The notes beneath the pieces are model-generated. The model was not told the DNA's origin. It did not search any database and saw only the letters and a list, made by a program, of their open reading frames with translations. Shown here piece by piece: positions 26,401 to 40,192 of a DNA stretch of 64,000 nucleotides. Position 1 is the stretch's first letter. Every line of letters starts with the position of its first letter. The stretch comes from Holothuria scabra. Its lineage: Eukaryota; Echinodermata; Holothuroidea; Aspidochirotida; Holothuriidae. Where the stretch lies: positions 49,510,879-49,574,878 of the forward strand of contig CM074187.1 in assembly GCA_037179385.1 (NCBI GenBank). Reading direction: 5' to 3'. The position numbers were made by a program, and so were the translations under genes.

Positions 26401-29400
26401 ACAGATCCCGAACTACAATGGAATGGAGTGGAAGGGAGAGATGACGCTGCGTACCACTCTGAAGGAGTACTCCCAGTGGGGCTTTAGAGGGGAAGGTGGC
26501 AAGTGGATGGAAGTTGGTGTCTGGGTCAACTACAAGCAAGGATTCCAGGACATGGCCATATTTACCCCTTACTGGCTAATCAACAAGACAGGGCTACCCT
26601 TGTCATACAAGGTGATTAATTGATGAGAATTTATGGAAGCAGTGAAGGGGATGGGTTGAATGGGGGAGGATGAGTTTTTAGAATGTACCCTAAGCCATGG
26701 CAATCTTCTCTCTATACTTCCGTAGGAAAAAAGATAAGATGTTTCTGTCATGGTGATGAGTGACAGTGACATGTTGGAAGGAGTGAAGGGGGGGGGGGGG
26801 GTGATGGGACAGTGGGAGTGAGTTACGTGGGATGGGAAATAATGATTATCTGTAACATTATTTCTTTGGTTACTTTCACGTACAGATTCCTCCCAGGTAG
26901 CAAACTTTATGGACCCGTTATGTGTGGACCCATATGGTACCTGCTAGAATTTGCACCCAAGATTCATAAGGGACCTATATGGGAAGTCTACATGCATGTG
27001 TCATGTGCTTTGCCCTCCATTTTCCTACACCAGTTGCCCTTCCACAACTGGGTTTGGTCCCACAACCATCCCAAGAGATCATATGGTTGTGAGGGTTGGC
27101 ACATACGGCTCATTAAAATCATAAAGGGTTCATATTGTGGTCCATACAGAGTCCCTAAGGATGCTACTTGGGAACTTTCTCTGGGATGTTATCTGCACCT
27201 TGTGATCAGATTTGAGATTGTTAAGAGACAGAGAGCTCTTCCTCTTTTGCAATGTTTCTTGTCTTCAAATGAATTCCTTAGGTGCATGATATTCCATTGG
27301 ATTAAAGTGGCATTGTGATTTTAGATTGCTAACAGGTCAGGCAAAAAATGAGTGAATTATGGTCTTAATAGAAACCTTCCATAGTTGAAAAATTAAAAAG
27401 TGTATCAGCTTTTACTACACTATGTCATGATATCAGAACATCACACTCATAGTTGCATGAAGTGTAACCTAATATGTAGGAGAAATGGTGTTTGTTAAAA
27501 GAAATTCCTCCATGAAAAGGTTTTATCTTCATTTTTTGCAGGGTATCAATGAGGAGGTCATCGAGCATCCTGCTGATAAGGAGGAGCCAATCATGTTCTC
27601 ATATCCTACCTCAAAGAGTATCACTCCTGGCAAAAACAAGGTTTGATTTACCATGCTTTATTTGTTTACTCTCAATTAATGTTGCTTGTTACAGTTTTGG
27701 TTAGGTCAAATATATATGTCAAATTAAAGTGAACTACAGCCTCTTGTTTATGGACTTAGCCTCCCAACCAAAGACTTACAACATGGACATTACTACCCTT
27801 GTGTGTGATGCTCCACAGTTATTGAGTAGGGAGAACTGTGCAGTGCTCTACAACTGGTTGAAAAGCTGTAGGTGTCACTAGACTAAGCCATAAGGGGCAG
27901 GGCTGGAAAAAATGTTTATTTCCCAGGATGGGAGTAAAATTATTTCCCTGGGAGGGAGTTAAATTCCCCACAATTCCCCAATGTTTTTTTGCACAGAAAT
28001 GGGAAATTTCCCTCCAGATGGCCAAATTTCCTGGGAAGGAGACACCCATCTTCTCAACTTTTTCCACCCATGATAAGGGGAGTAAAATACCCTATCCAAC
28101 TAAGTATTCTACACCCCAACCCATTTGCTAAACTGTCTCCCATTTTGTTGTCAAACAGTCTGCAATTTTAAGGATAGTTAACCATTTAGTAACTCAAGAC
28201 CTGTAACTCTGGATAATTAACTGTTTGACAAAATTTCTGTTTACATCTCCACATCCTTCATTCTAATAAGTTTCTACTTCTCTGTCAGGCTGGATTCTAT
28301 GACCTTTGACAATTGCCTTTACCTATTTTTTAAAGGCTGTGTGATATGAAAATGACAAAAGTGGGTATTCAATGAAAAAAACATTAAAAAACAAGAAACT
28401 AGCTGCAACAGCCATCAAAATCCATGAAAAATTGACCATTTTACAGGAGAATTTCTGATTTGCACTTAATCAGTTACAAACATGAGCTCAATATGCAAAT
28501 CTTGTGATGTCATGAGAGGGACATGCCATATATGGCTAATGTTTTCCTTTGTTTTAACAATCTTCATTTCAAGGACAGTTGTAACATTTGTTTATTCCTG
28601 AGGGCTTTGTTTTGAAAGGTTAAATTGTGTCCTTAAAAATTATCAATCTTTTACCAAACCATATACTATCTGATGAGTGGCTAAGAGATTATTAATATAG
28701 GGTTAAAAAAATGTATGAAATGTCAACACTGTGCAACACTCCACATGATTATTTTTGCATAAGCAATAAGTTGCTTCAGAAACATTCAAACTTTAAAGAG
28801 GTATCACTTGAGAACAATAAAAGGTGTCAACATAATTCCGATGGATTTTTCCCTAGAAAAGTTCACTCCCTAACTGCCAAGTGAAACCGGGGCATTTTGC
28901 TGACATGTCACACTAATTTTAACAAACAACTGATTTGCAATTTCTTTTTGTTTTAGATTCAAGTCAAGTGTGGAGAGTCACAGTGGTCGGATAAATTCTC
29001 TCTAGATGCCGTTGGTAGTACAGGCTTCATTTCCTGCAAGACAAAGGAGAAAGAGTTTGAGGTAAACCTCACTGAAATCCGAACTCTCATTCCCTCACAA
29101 CTCAACCTTTCTTGTTGCATCATTTTGATGTCCACCTTTCTGTACATTTCAGAACACAATCCTGTCTCTCCCACAATTTTCTGTGCTTTCTTGTAGCACT
29201 TTCCAGTTCTTCAAAAATTTCACCTTGTAGAAAAATTGTTCACACGCACACTTTTTCCCCTGTTTCTGTCTCTGCTTGTCAAATCTTCCTCTCAAGAAGA
29301 GATAAAGCTTTCAAAAGTTAGATTTAGTTCGCCATTGGGAATTATTTATGGTCTAAGATAAATGTTTGCATGTTTAGAAGCGTGTCTGTTAGGTGATGAG

Positions 29401-32400
29401 GTTTCTTGCATGTGATTCTACTCTCTGTATCATGGCCAGGTTAGGTTGGGCTTTGTAAATGAAGCTTTTGCAAGTTTTGACTGAAATATAGTTTGTTTTA
29501 TTTGACTTGTATCTTTGCCTGAGTCATGCAAACCTTACCTCTTATTAATGTGAAAATATTAAAATGACCACAGTATGTGCAGCCAGTGGATTAATCTTCC
29601 AGCTGATCTGGTAGTTAAGGAGCTGCTGTATATTTTAGAAACACTTTGTCCTAATGTGTACTCTATTAATTTTATGCAAGAAATAATGAGTGGGTGGGCC
29701 TGATGTTAATCTTTAAGTTTAGAAAAATCAGCTACCAGCAAAATCATGTATCAAATATAAGTATTGTAATTAATTTAAAATAAAACGCACAATTGCTGTG
29801 TCAGTTTAAACAATATCAGAAGTTATATAATTTGCCTTTAAATTTTGAGATTATCAAGACATTTTTCCATTCAGAAAGAAAACTTTCCTAATTTTTTAAA
29901 TAATAAATTTTTTTATTTGGTAAAAGTAGTTATTATTTCTAACTGGCACAAGTTACACAAGTACCCAATGGTAACACTTTCCTGTTCACAGACCAGCATA
30001 TAGTTCAGTCCTTTCAAGGGGAGGGGGTAGGGGCTGTGAAAATGGTACGGTTTAGGTTATGGGTTAGATTAGGGACTGGGGATAGGGGAACCATAGTAAG
30101 AAGGAGATGCCACATTAATAAGTGTTGCTGTTAATCAACTCATCCATTTGTTCAGTCTGTCCGGTTCATGCTGTTCATGTAGTTGCCATGTAACTTAAAT
30201 TATAGCCACATATCAATGATAAAGTGACAATTCTGCAGGCTTTAAAGGTCAATGGTAAAATTTGTAAGATTTTTGCTCGTAGAGGTTAAAAAAAGACATT
30301 GTTTGAAGAAAACTTCAGTTTTAATTTAGTCTAGTGCACATCTTCATGTCAGAAATCTGCACATTGATCAACACCCTTTACTTGTCTGTCTGTGTTCAAT
30401 AGTATATATCTGTATTTGATAGTGTTTGCATTTGTTAGATGTCTGTGTTTGATAACTGTGTGTGTTTTACACTTAAAGGGGGAATCAGAGCTCATCTTTA
30501 AATTCTTTTCACAACTTAAATTCTGTACCACATTTGTACGTTGACTTAAAACTTACAAAAAATGATTTATGATGGCGGTCTAACATTGTAATTTTTAAGA
30601 GTGTAGTCAAGACTGTCTAGTCTTGCTCCTGTGTGGATTTTTTTACCCAACTAATATTTAGAAATTTTCATTCAACAATGGTAAGCAAATGTTTCTTCCA
30701 ACATGGAAGACCTCTTCAACGTCTTTATATTCTGGTAAACAATCAGTTCAGAAGAGAAAAATAAGATGCTGGAACAAAAGGTTAATATTCTATGTCAAAC
30801 TCTGATTGCCCCTTTAAATAGCACAAACAGTCACCACAATTTTTTGTAAACTGGCTTAAATTAGCCTTAATCTTGCAAATCCTGTCCAATTTTGTTTCAA
30901 GCATCTGTTAGGACTTTGAAAAAAATGCATGTTAAAGGGTAGAAAGGGAGTTTTCAAGCATGAATGAGAAGAAAAAAATCAGTCACAAATTAATTTTATC
31001 TCGTTAACAAAACAAACTTGTTACAATATGAATATGCATGATGGTTAGAAAGGAGGGGAATCTTGTTTACTTTTATTGTGGTGGCTGATAATTTCTTTCA
31101 CAATCTGCCTTGCATAAATATTTTCACTGACATGTCTCAATGTGATTGCTGTGTTTGGTAGATGAGTCAGTATCACTGTTTTCTATCATTCTCACATGTC
31201 TTTTTGCCTCTCACCATCTGTTTGTCTTCAACCTCTCACCAATTTGATTGCATGCCATCTTCTCCTTCTGCCCTTCTTTGGCTCCATTGTTCTACTTTTC
31301 TCATCAGGAAAGGAAGAGGCTAGATGTAAGTATTGTTCCAGACTTGTTGCCAGATAGCACTAATGTTGACCTAACAATTTGTTTTGGCCACTAAGATTTG
31401 TCAGTCTTCTCCAAAGAATTAATAGTTTAAAAAAAAAATATGTTCCATGTGATTTCTCCTTTGTAAACTGGTTTTGCTTAAAAAGGGGGCAGCTTATTAA
31501 TTTGCTAGATCAGGATTTCTTTTTTAACTTTTGATTTTATTTACAAGAATAGTCCAATGCCAAATTTATTTTTGATATGTTAAAGTGAAACATATTCTAA
31601 GTATTTTGGTGAAATTTTGATTCATATCCCATGTTTGGTTCTCAAGATATGAGCAATTGAATGTGACAACTTTTCTTCATAGGATGAACTTAAAGCAAAC
31701 AGGTGTGATGTCATGGATTCACATTTTTGGCCAATATTTTGTTTTTATTTATATTTTACCACCAATTTTATGCAACTAAACTTTGATTTATTGATACCTG
31801 AGAAATGGAATTTTAAAAACTTTGTATGTCTTAGCGGCAAGATAGCATCTCTAATTATTTCAAGGTCAAACTATAAGGTGAAAAATAAAGAAAAAGGAAA
31901 CATTGGCCAATCCATGACATCACACCTGCTTGCCTCAAGTTCCTTTTTTACAGGAAATGTGTCAACTTCAATGCCAATTTCCCGAGAACAAAAGATGGGA
32001 AATGAATGAAACTTTCACCAGAACACTACGAATATGTTCCTCTTTAACATATCAAACATAAATGTCATCCTGCCACTTCTACTCACTTAAAAAAGTAATT
32101 AAAATGCACTGAATAAAAAGTAATGCTTGCCCTTAGTATAGAAAAAAGTTGTTTTGATTTTTGTTGTTTAAGAGTGATAGTGATATTAATGGCAGGTAAT
32201 ATTGAATGCTTAGTAAAATGCACAAAGATGCTTGTTGATAATGAAATGCAAGACACATGCTTGACTAAGTCTAATTTCAAGCACCACAATAGGTGAGTCT
32301 TACAAGGTATGGCAAGGATCTACAGCGCCCTTCCTTACCTCCTGTTTACATACACAACCCTCACTTGTCTGCAGTAGTTCCCCGCAAAGTGAAGATATTG

Positions 32401-35400
32401 GAGAATACCAACCTTTCAGCCATGCCATTTTTATGGATTCAAAATCCATTTGTTACGAATCGCAGCTTCCTCATATTATAAAAGCATTCCAGCCATTGCA
32501 TATGTGAAGAAAATAGACTTCAGTGAGTGTTACACTCATAGATAGTCATAGCTCTTTCTATATGTATGGACAGAGCAAACTGCATTTAAGACCTCTGCAT
32601 TAATTGTCGTCATCATTTATTTGTGTACAGGCTAAGCAAAACATGCCTTGCTGCGTTGTCACTTGCATAAAAACTTGGGACTTGTCAATGTGGTTGAGTG
32701 TTGACAGATGTTATGACAAACTTTTAATCTTTTTGAAACAAATCTAACAAGCAGATTGAAGGAATGTGCTCTTCATTCAGATTTGTATTTTGTCAATGGA
32801 ATGTGGTCTTGTGACCTGTGGAGCATCCGCTTCTCACGTGGGAGATCCAGATTACATTCCCAGGTTGAATAATATCAAAGACATTTAAAAATGGAACCTT
32901 CTGCTGTTATGCATGATGTTCTGTATAAGCAATGGTGTATGGGTGCCCCATAAAATGAAAAAAGGGCTGTTTGTGCCTCTAGATTAAACCAGAAGCTAAG
33001 AATTTGAATTGTAACACTCCAACAGTCAGCAACCACCCATAATCCACTATCCATTTGTATAGGAAGTCTTTAAGTAGATGGCATAGTATGTGTGAAAAAC
33101 ATTTCAGCAACTATTTAGATTTAGTTTGAGCATATCCCACTCTGTCGGTAAGGTGAACTTCATTTTGTGTGACAAGAAGTGTAAGGAGAATTTTTGATGA
33201 GTCGTGCCACCTTTCTTTATATGGCATACAGTACCACGTTGTTTACGTGACATATCTTGTGAGTATCATCTGTTTGCTAGTGTATATTTGCTTCCGCTTC
33301 TTCATTTCACAGGCAAAAGGGGAAGGTGTAGCCATACCCAAGAAATACAGTGTAGGAATATTTTATCTTGACTTGTTGTTGCATGATTGTATGGGATTGT
33401 AATACCAAATTGTGGAAGCACTTCTCATGCATAGCTGCACATTTTTTTATCACTGCTTGCTCAGGATTTCCACACAGTATAGAAAATGGGAAAAGTCTGG
33501 AATTTATCATGCATGGTCTTGAAATTCTGTGATTTTTGGAAAAATTGCAATTTTGCCTTGAAGTGTGAAATCTTATGCTTTGGTAGTTGCGATCATGTTT
33601 AGTATGTTGACCCATGCTGAGTTAACATATCAAAGACCATCTAGCACTAAATATATCTGTTTCATTCTTCAGAAAGTTTGGAAAGGGTCCTGAAGTTAAG
33701 TATACAAAAAGTGTGGAAACCCTGAGGGTAGTTTATCAGCTTGTTTTTTAATGTTCATTCGGCTTTTCCGATGGTTCATGTTAGTTCTAACAAAGGATGG
33801 TTTCACAGACTATAGAGGTCACATTACTAATGCTTGTTAAAAAAAAAAACTTAATGATGCATGTTTCATATTAATCAAGCACTGTTCATGCAACTACCAT
33901 TATACAAAGCTGCACGGAGATGTAGTCTTTTCTTGCTTAATTTATGTTCATGAAGCTTTTTGAATGGTTCATTTGAATTTGATGAAGTTCATTTTGTATT
34001 CTTTTACAAGAAATTTAAGACCGTTTAAGACCATTCCAACTAATCAGACACAAGTGTTTGCCACATTCTTTGGCATATCTGTTGACATAACCAGAAGAGC
34101 AACTCTTAAATACAAGTCAATAATTGCTGGGGTAATGTGTTTGTGGTAGATATTGTGATAAATGAAGGGGTTCTTACTTGGGATGATACTCTCCTTAAAG
34201 AAAAAAAACTTTCCTGTGCAAAGTTTTTTCATCAATCTTTTACCTGAGTGAAGTATGAAATTGCCACTGATCACCAGTTTTTAAACTCTTATTGAACAAG
34301 ATGTTTCTCATAGTTATGATGGCATTGCTTTCTTGCATAATGAGAGGGTGGGGATGGTGCCTGCTTAGTGAGGGGGAGGGGAGATGGTGCCAGCTTAGTG
34401 CGGGGGTGGGGAGATGGTGCCTGCTTTATAGTGAGGTGAAGAGGAGATGGTGGGTGGAGAATTGGAATGTTTGGGATGATTGTCTTGTGTTGCATCTCAT
34501 GGTTTCTTTTAAAATTTGTATCCTCTTTATAAAGCAAAACATTTAAAACTCCATCACTAACATTGGGGTCACATTTATTCATGGTGTATTTAATCAGAAG
34601 TCATATGTGAAGAGATCATCATGTTCCAACATTTAAACCTGTCCCCATTCCCATATCTACCAGGTCCCCAACCCCATATCTACCAAGATCATTATGTTCC
34701 AACTGAAAAGTGTCCCCATATTTCAGAAGATGTAAATTAAATATTAAAAACAAGCAACTTTACCCATCATTTAGGCGAACAGTTTTGGGGCATAGCAAGT
34801 GAACTGTTTTGAAAGGTTAAAGTTTCAAATATGGTTCAATTTCCAAGTTCGGTTACAAATACGGTTCAAATTTGGTGCGAATCCTTCCCTCTGGTTGGAT
34901 CTTACAACAGGTGGGAAATGCCATGGGGATATTCTACAACCCATGGGACATAGTTAATGGGGTATGGATCTAATTTGTGTTTTGAGTGCATGTTGCTTTC
35001 CTCTCTACCTGTTATATTGTTCATTGTTAAATATTTGTTGAATTTGGTTGTATCTGCGCAGTACATTTTTCTAGCATACTTTGAGATAGTATCATGATGA
35101 ATTGACTTTAGACCCAGGAGTGAAAGCAAAAGAAAATCACTTCAATATTTAAGTTGGATATTTTCAGATACGTTGTCCTTCCAGAGCTTCAATGCCATTT
35201 CTGCATCTGGCAACATATTAAAAGTTATCACAGTATAGATTATTCTGTTTATCCTAGAGATAAAAAGCTTAAGTCAATAAATTAAACTGATTATGAAAAG
35301 TAAAGACATAAGCAGAAAGTCATTAATTGCTTAAAATTGTGCACAAAATAGCCACTGACTGGGTTCTGTTAATGGATCTGATAGATTTTACCTTGTTACC

Positions 35401-38400
35401 GTCTCTGAAAGTGTATATTGGGATTAAAGGGATTCTTTACCACAAAAATGTGCTGCATGATTTGTGTTTATACCTGCCCCTATGAACAAAGATTTGAGAA
35501 TAATTTGAAAAGCATTTCTGAAATTATCTCAATTCATTGTTGAAATTCTAAGTGAAGAGTTTGCTGTTTATATTTCTGATCCCAGACTTTTGCCAGGGAT
35601 ATGTTCTTTTGGAATTCTTTTCTTTTTCAAAATGTGACATAAAAAGTTTGTATTTCAATGTACATATATGAATGGTATATTAAAAGGGTGCTTCATGGAC
35701 TTCCTATACATGGACAGAGCATACTGCACTGTAGATTATCGCTACCGTACGTGTGAGAAAACCCGCTCCACGAAGGCCGTCTGCTATGTTTTGAGTAAAA
35801 GTTTGGACTTGCTCAAGTATATCCCATATTTTGCAAGAAAGTTGAAATATTTTCAAAGTATGGCAAGCTAAGGTCAAAATCACTTCAATTATTGCAGAAT
35901 TATGATATTGTTTCCCATTCAAGGTTAACTTTTGTTTAAAATATTACAGAGTCGTCGTCAAATCACACGATTTATAGCTTCGCGGCAGCCATCTTGGTGC
36001 ACCTTTTTTGTCCTAGTCTATGACCATCTACGGATAGGACGTACGTGTTACATGCTCTGTCCATGTATACAAGTCCGTGGGTGCCACTTATTAACCATGC
36101 ATATGTTAAACACCATTTAATCAAAAAAAAGAGAACTGTTATTTTCCTTATTGGTGTATACCTTGTATATTCTCTCTCTGTAATTATGCTGTGGTTATGG
36201 GAAAGTGATATACAACATTTGAAATTGTTGTAGCAGTAAACACTCAGATAACATATGCAGGGGCTTCAGGTAGAGTTCATACTCCACCAAAAAAGTATAT
36301 TCTTATCCCCATGAAAAATTGTTTGGACCACCCCAAAAACCTTTTAAACCATTGTCTCTCAAATTTGGGGTCATAACCGCAGTCAGGGTTACAAAGCACT
36401 TATTATAGTATGGTGAATTAGTTCCAAAATAATTGGAAATATGTCAAAAAGTAATGACCACTTATTCAGCAATCACATGTTCTTGAAGAAAATCTTTAAC
36501 TAACTAAACCAGGCACTCAACACAATTGATTCTTGTGGAAGGGGGGGGGGGGTGTATATTAGTTGGGGTTATAATCTTTATCTTATGCCTCTATCTGAAA
36601 TGCAGGTGCCTCAAGAAAAAGTTCAGGTAACCTCATTTTAAACAAACTCACATCAGTTTGTCTGATATGGGTCACCATTATCTTTCAGGAGACCAGGTTG
36701 TGGTTTAAGAAATATGGGTGGCATAATACTGGTTAACGATTTGTTTTCAAGAGTATGAGGTTTACTAACATAGTACTACCACACAGTAACTGAAATATTT
36801 ATGTTTAACTGCATGGTATTTTTGCCATGATTGCGTCCATTTGTCTTGAAAGTGGTTTTAACACATATAAATTGTTTTTTCTCTCCATTGTAAAGCTTGG
36901 AGTACAAATCCAACTCAGCTACTTGAATTACACCAAGATGGTTCTCTTCACTCCTCGTTATTTGGTGGTCAACGAAACAGAGTATGACATCTGTGTATCT
37001 GAGCCTCAGGGACAATCTTATGAAGTTGCTGTACATGGGGTAAGCCCTTCTGATTTGCAGTCCATTTTAAAGTGGTGCATAAAAGAGAGTGAAAAATGAA
37101 ATATAACATTCCAACTCCCATCTTCATAGGACATTCTTGAACTGAGATATAAAATGTTGAAGTTTCTTGACTTAAAACAAATTGGTCCATTGCACAATAA
37201 TTTGTGTCTTTCTTGTTGTGCAACACCCATTATCTGCTTTGTTTTCCTTAACAATTGAAAATGTTTTCATGACCTTGAACACTCCCTGTCTACTTGCATA
37301 GCACGTTGCACACAGAGGGCTTAATATACATCACCCTATAAGAGTAAGAGTACTATCACACCTTAAAACAAGGTGCAGTAATGTTCAGAAAAACAAAGAA
37401 ATACGAAGATTGTAATTTGAGTAGTCCAACAATGACATCACAAACTTTTACGCAATGTACCATTTTCATTTGAGTGAATAAACTTCGGCATTTTATATCT
37501 CAGCTCAGAAATGTCCTCTAAAGATGGGAGTTGGACTGCAAGAATTTATTTTTCATGGGCTGTAATATATATTTTTGATTTTTTTGACTTGAGGTACACT
37601 TTAAGTTGTTGAGTGAATGTTCATTGGAGTTATCATTGTGCATCCAAATAGTAAGCTAAAGTTATCAAAAATCATTGGCAGTACTTAATGAGCACCTATC
37701 ACTTGTGACTTCTGTCATGATTCTTTATCAGAATTTAGGGTAAACCATATAGGCTTCTCCCATCTTATTGGTGGCTCAACACCATAAGACAACTTTCCTT
37801 CAAGCCCTTCACTATTGATTATCAAGATGAAAAGACAACAGATTTCTGAAAAACTGGGGTGATATGAAACTTTTCATAGGAAAGGGCCAGGTCTGAACCA
37901 CAGTCACATCTTTTCAGCAATCACCACTTCCTTGCTATTTCTATACTTATTTTCAGAGCAAATAGGTTGTGCACTATCTGACTGAAGAAGTCATTTTATT
38001 GAAAACAATTTTAATATGCATGACAGGCTATGTGAATGCTGAAATACTCTAATGCTTCTCCTAAGAGAGCATCCGCCTCTCACACGGAAGGCCCAGGTTC
38101 TATTCCCAGGTTGAGTCATACCAAAGACTCTAAAAATGGAACCTTCTGCCATTGTACGTGATGCTCTGCGTAAGCAATGAAGTAGGGAAAATAAGCCAGT
38201 GAGCCACAAGTGGGAAGGAAAAAGGCTGTGGCCAGCTCAACTTGAACTAATAAGTTGGAAATTAGGCCATAAAACTCTATCTAACTGACTAACCTAAAAG
38301 AGTCACAAAATCATTTGTAAGCTGGAGCAATATCGAAACACAAAACTAATAGAGCAGACAAGTAAACTAATCCTCTCTTCCCCAGTTGTGAAAGAAGTTT

Positions 38401-40155
38401 CACAGTGTGGTGGGTGTACATCACTGAATGTTTCTTTAATACTTTACTCCCAGTGCAAAGCATTCTGGCCAATTGACAAGAAGAATACGTCTGAGATGGT
38501 AGTGAAGAGAAAGGATGAAGAAGATGTATCCTTGCCATTCTCATATGGTCAACCTCACACTACAGTTCTGAAACTTGGAAAGGTATGACAAAAATATGTG
38601 GCTTCACTCTCTGTTTTGATGATGTTATTTAGATTAATCCTGCCATGAACAGAAATATTTTATTTCAATTTGTGTTATATATGTTGTTGGCAATGTTATA
38701 AAGTGTCTTCTAGATGAAAAAGCTAAATGCAAATATGGTTTCCAGTATCATTCAAATATGGTTTAAGTTTTCCCTTAAATCGCCTCTTATGAGAGGCAAG
38801 CAATCCCAGCCCACAGGGGGTCTTGGTGTGGAGATCTAGTGGGTGGTAATTGTGGAGATTCCAATGAGAGGAGCTAGAAGTCGTAAGGGGTTTATTACTC
38901 CATCCAAAAACTATCAAATCTTATCTCATTTGGTAAGAAAATTTAGATTTTATAGAACAAGAATGAGAACAGGAACAGGGCAAAAGTTTGTGATGCGATA
39001 GGACTTACCGTAAAGTCTGCTGTCAATTAGAGCCGAAGTATTACACCCTTGCTTGGTTTAACATTTTGTTTTTCCTTTGTCAAACTATTATCTTTAGGGT
39101 AATGGTGTCATTGTGGAGGTTCAAATTACAGAGGCCGCAACAGTGGTAGCTTTTAGAAAGTTCCTTGGAGGTAACTTCACACTACAGGTGATCAATGATA
39201 CTGATGATATGCCTGTCACTTTCCATCAACAGTAAGTACCTCTCACCATCAAAGGGATTAGCCCTGGACCCCATCTAGGTATAAAACTTACACACAACCC
39301 CCATCATAGAATGTTAAATTAACCCTGAAAAATTTAAATTATTCAACTTACGCTACGTAAAGAGGGGGGGTCAGGAGACTTCTCGTTGTAAAACCATTCT
39401 TTAAAATGGCAAGTACAATTCAGGTTGAGAGATTGCTCCCAGGTATCATGCTTAATATGAGGATGTTTGTGAATATATGGCAAAGTACCTTTTGACATTT
39501 TGAAGTTTTGCAAAACAATAATTTGCTTTACGTAATTATTTAAACATTTACATTTAATAAAAGAAAAATTCCTACATTTTAATAACTTGTAAAATATGAA
39601 AGTTGGCACTGGTATATAGCCAATGTATTTGATAACATATTGCTGCAAGTGAAACTGTAAGGCATCCATTTTATTTCCTTGCAGAGGAGTGAAAGAGGAA
39701 TTAAAGCTAGATCCCTTGAAGGCTCAGCTGTACACCTGGCAGGAACCTTTAGGAAGCAGGAAACTGGTCTGGAAGGTGGATGACAAGGAACATGTCAACA
39801 ATCTTATAAAGGTATATTATTAATGGTGCTGGGAGGGGTATGTGGCAGGGGGTGCAGAAGACAAAGAGGAAAGGTGGGCAGGAAGATATAGATATAAAAT
39901 GAGCATTTGCTAAGTTACCTGGCATTGTTCAGGATAAAGATATTTTTATTGATCTAAAAGTTGTAAATGGGCAAAGGGGGGGGGGATCAGAGAAGTGTGA
40001 GGGAAGGAAAGACAAGGAAGAGGGTTTCATCGAGAGGTGAGGTTTGGGGAATTGTTTACTTGACTCCTATCATTTTCATGGAGGATGGGTTATCATGGAA
40101 CATGATGACGAGAGGTTATCATGGGACATGATAGATTGGATGAAGGTTCATTGGG

Positions 40156-40192
<37 letters not shown>

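Noticed and set aside
26812..27318. 168-codon open frame on the + strand
   Set aside because: No recognisable domain, intronic composition, contains words from imperfect ggacccatatgg repeats, and lies between two phase-compatible VPS13 exons.
27908..28045. Possible small inverted repeat (tttccctggg / cctgggaagg)
   Set aside because: Pairing is short and patchy; low-complexity purine/pyrimidine text explains it.
32293..32318. Possible microexon gtgagtcttacaag before gtatgg
   Set aside because: 14 nt would break the phase between the flanking VPS13 exons, which already join in frame.
34289..34582. 97-codon reverse-strand frame with Pro/Ser-rich repeats
   Set aside because: It is the complement of the G-rich tandem repeat at 34340-34455.
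38055..38130. tRNA-Val gene
   Set aside because: The D arm and acceptor stem are not intact and the same head is present in other dispersed copies with a common body.
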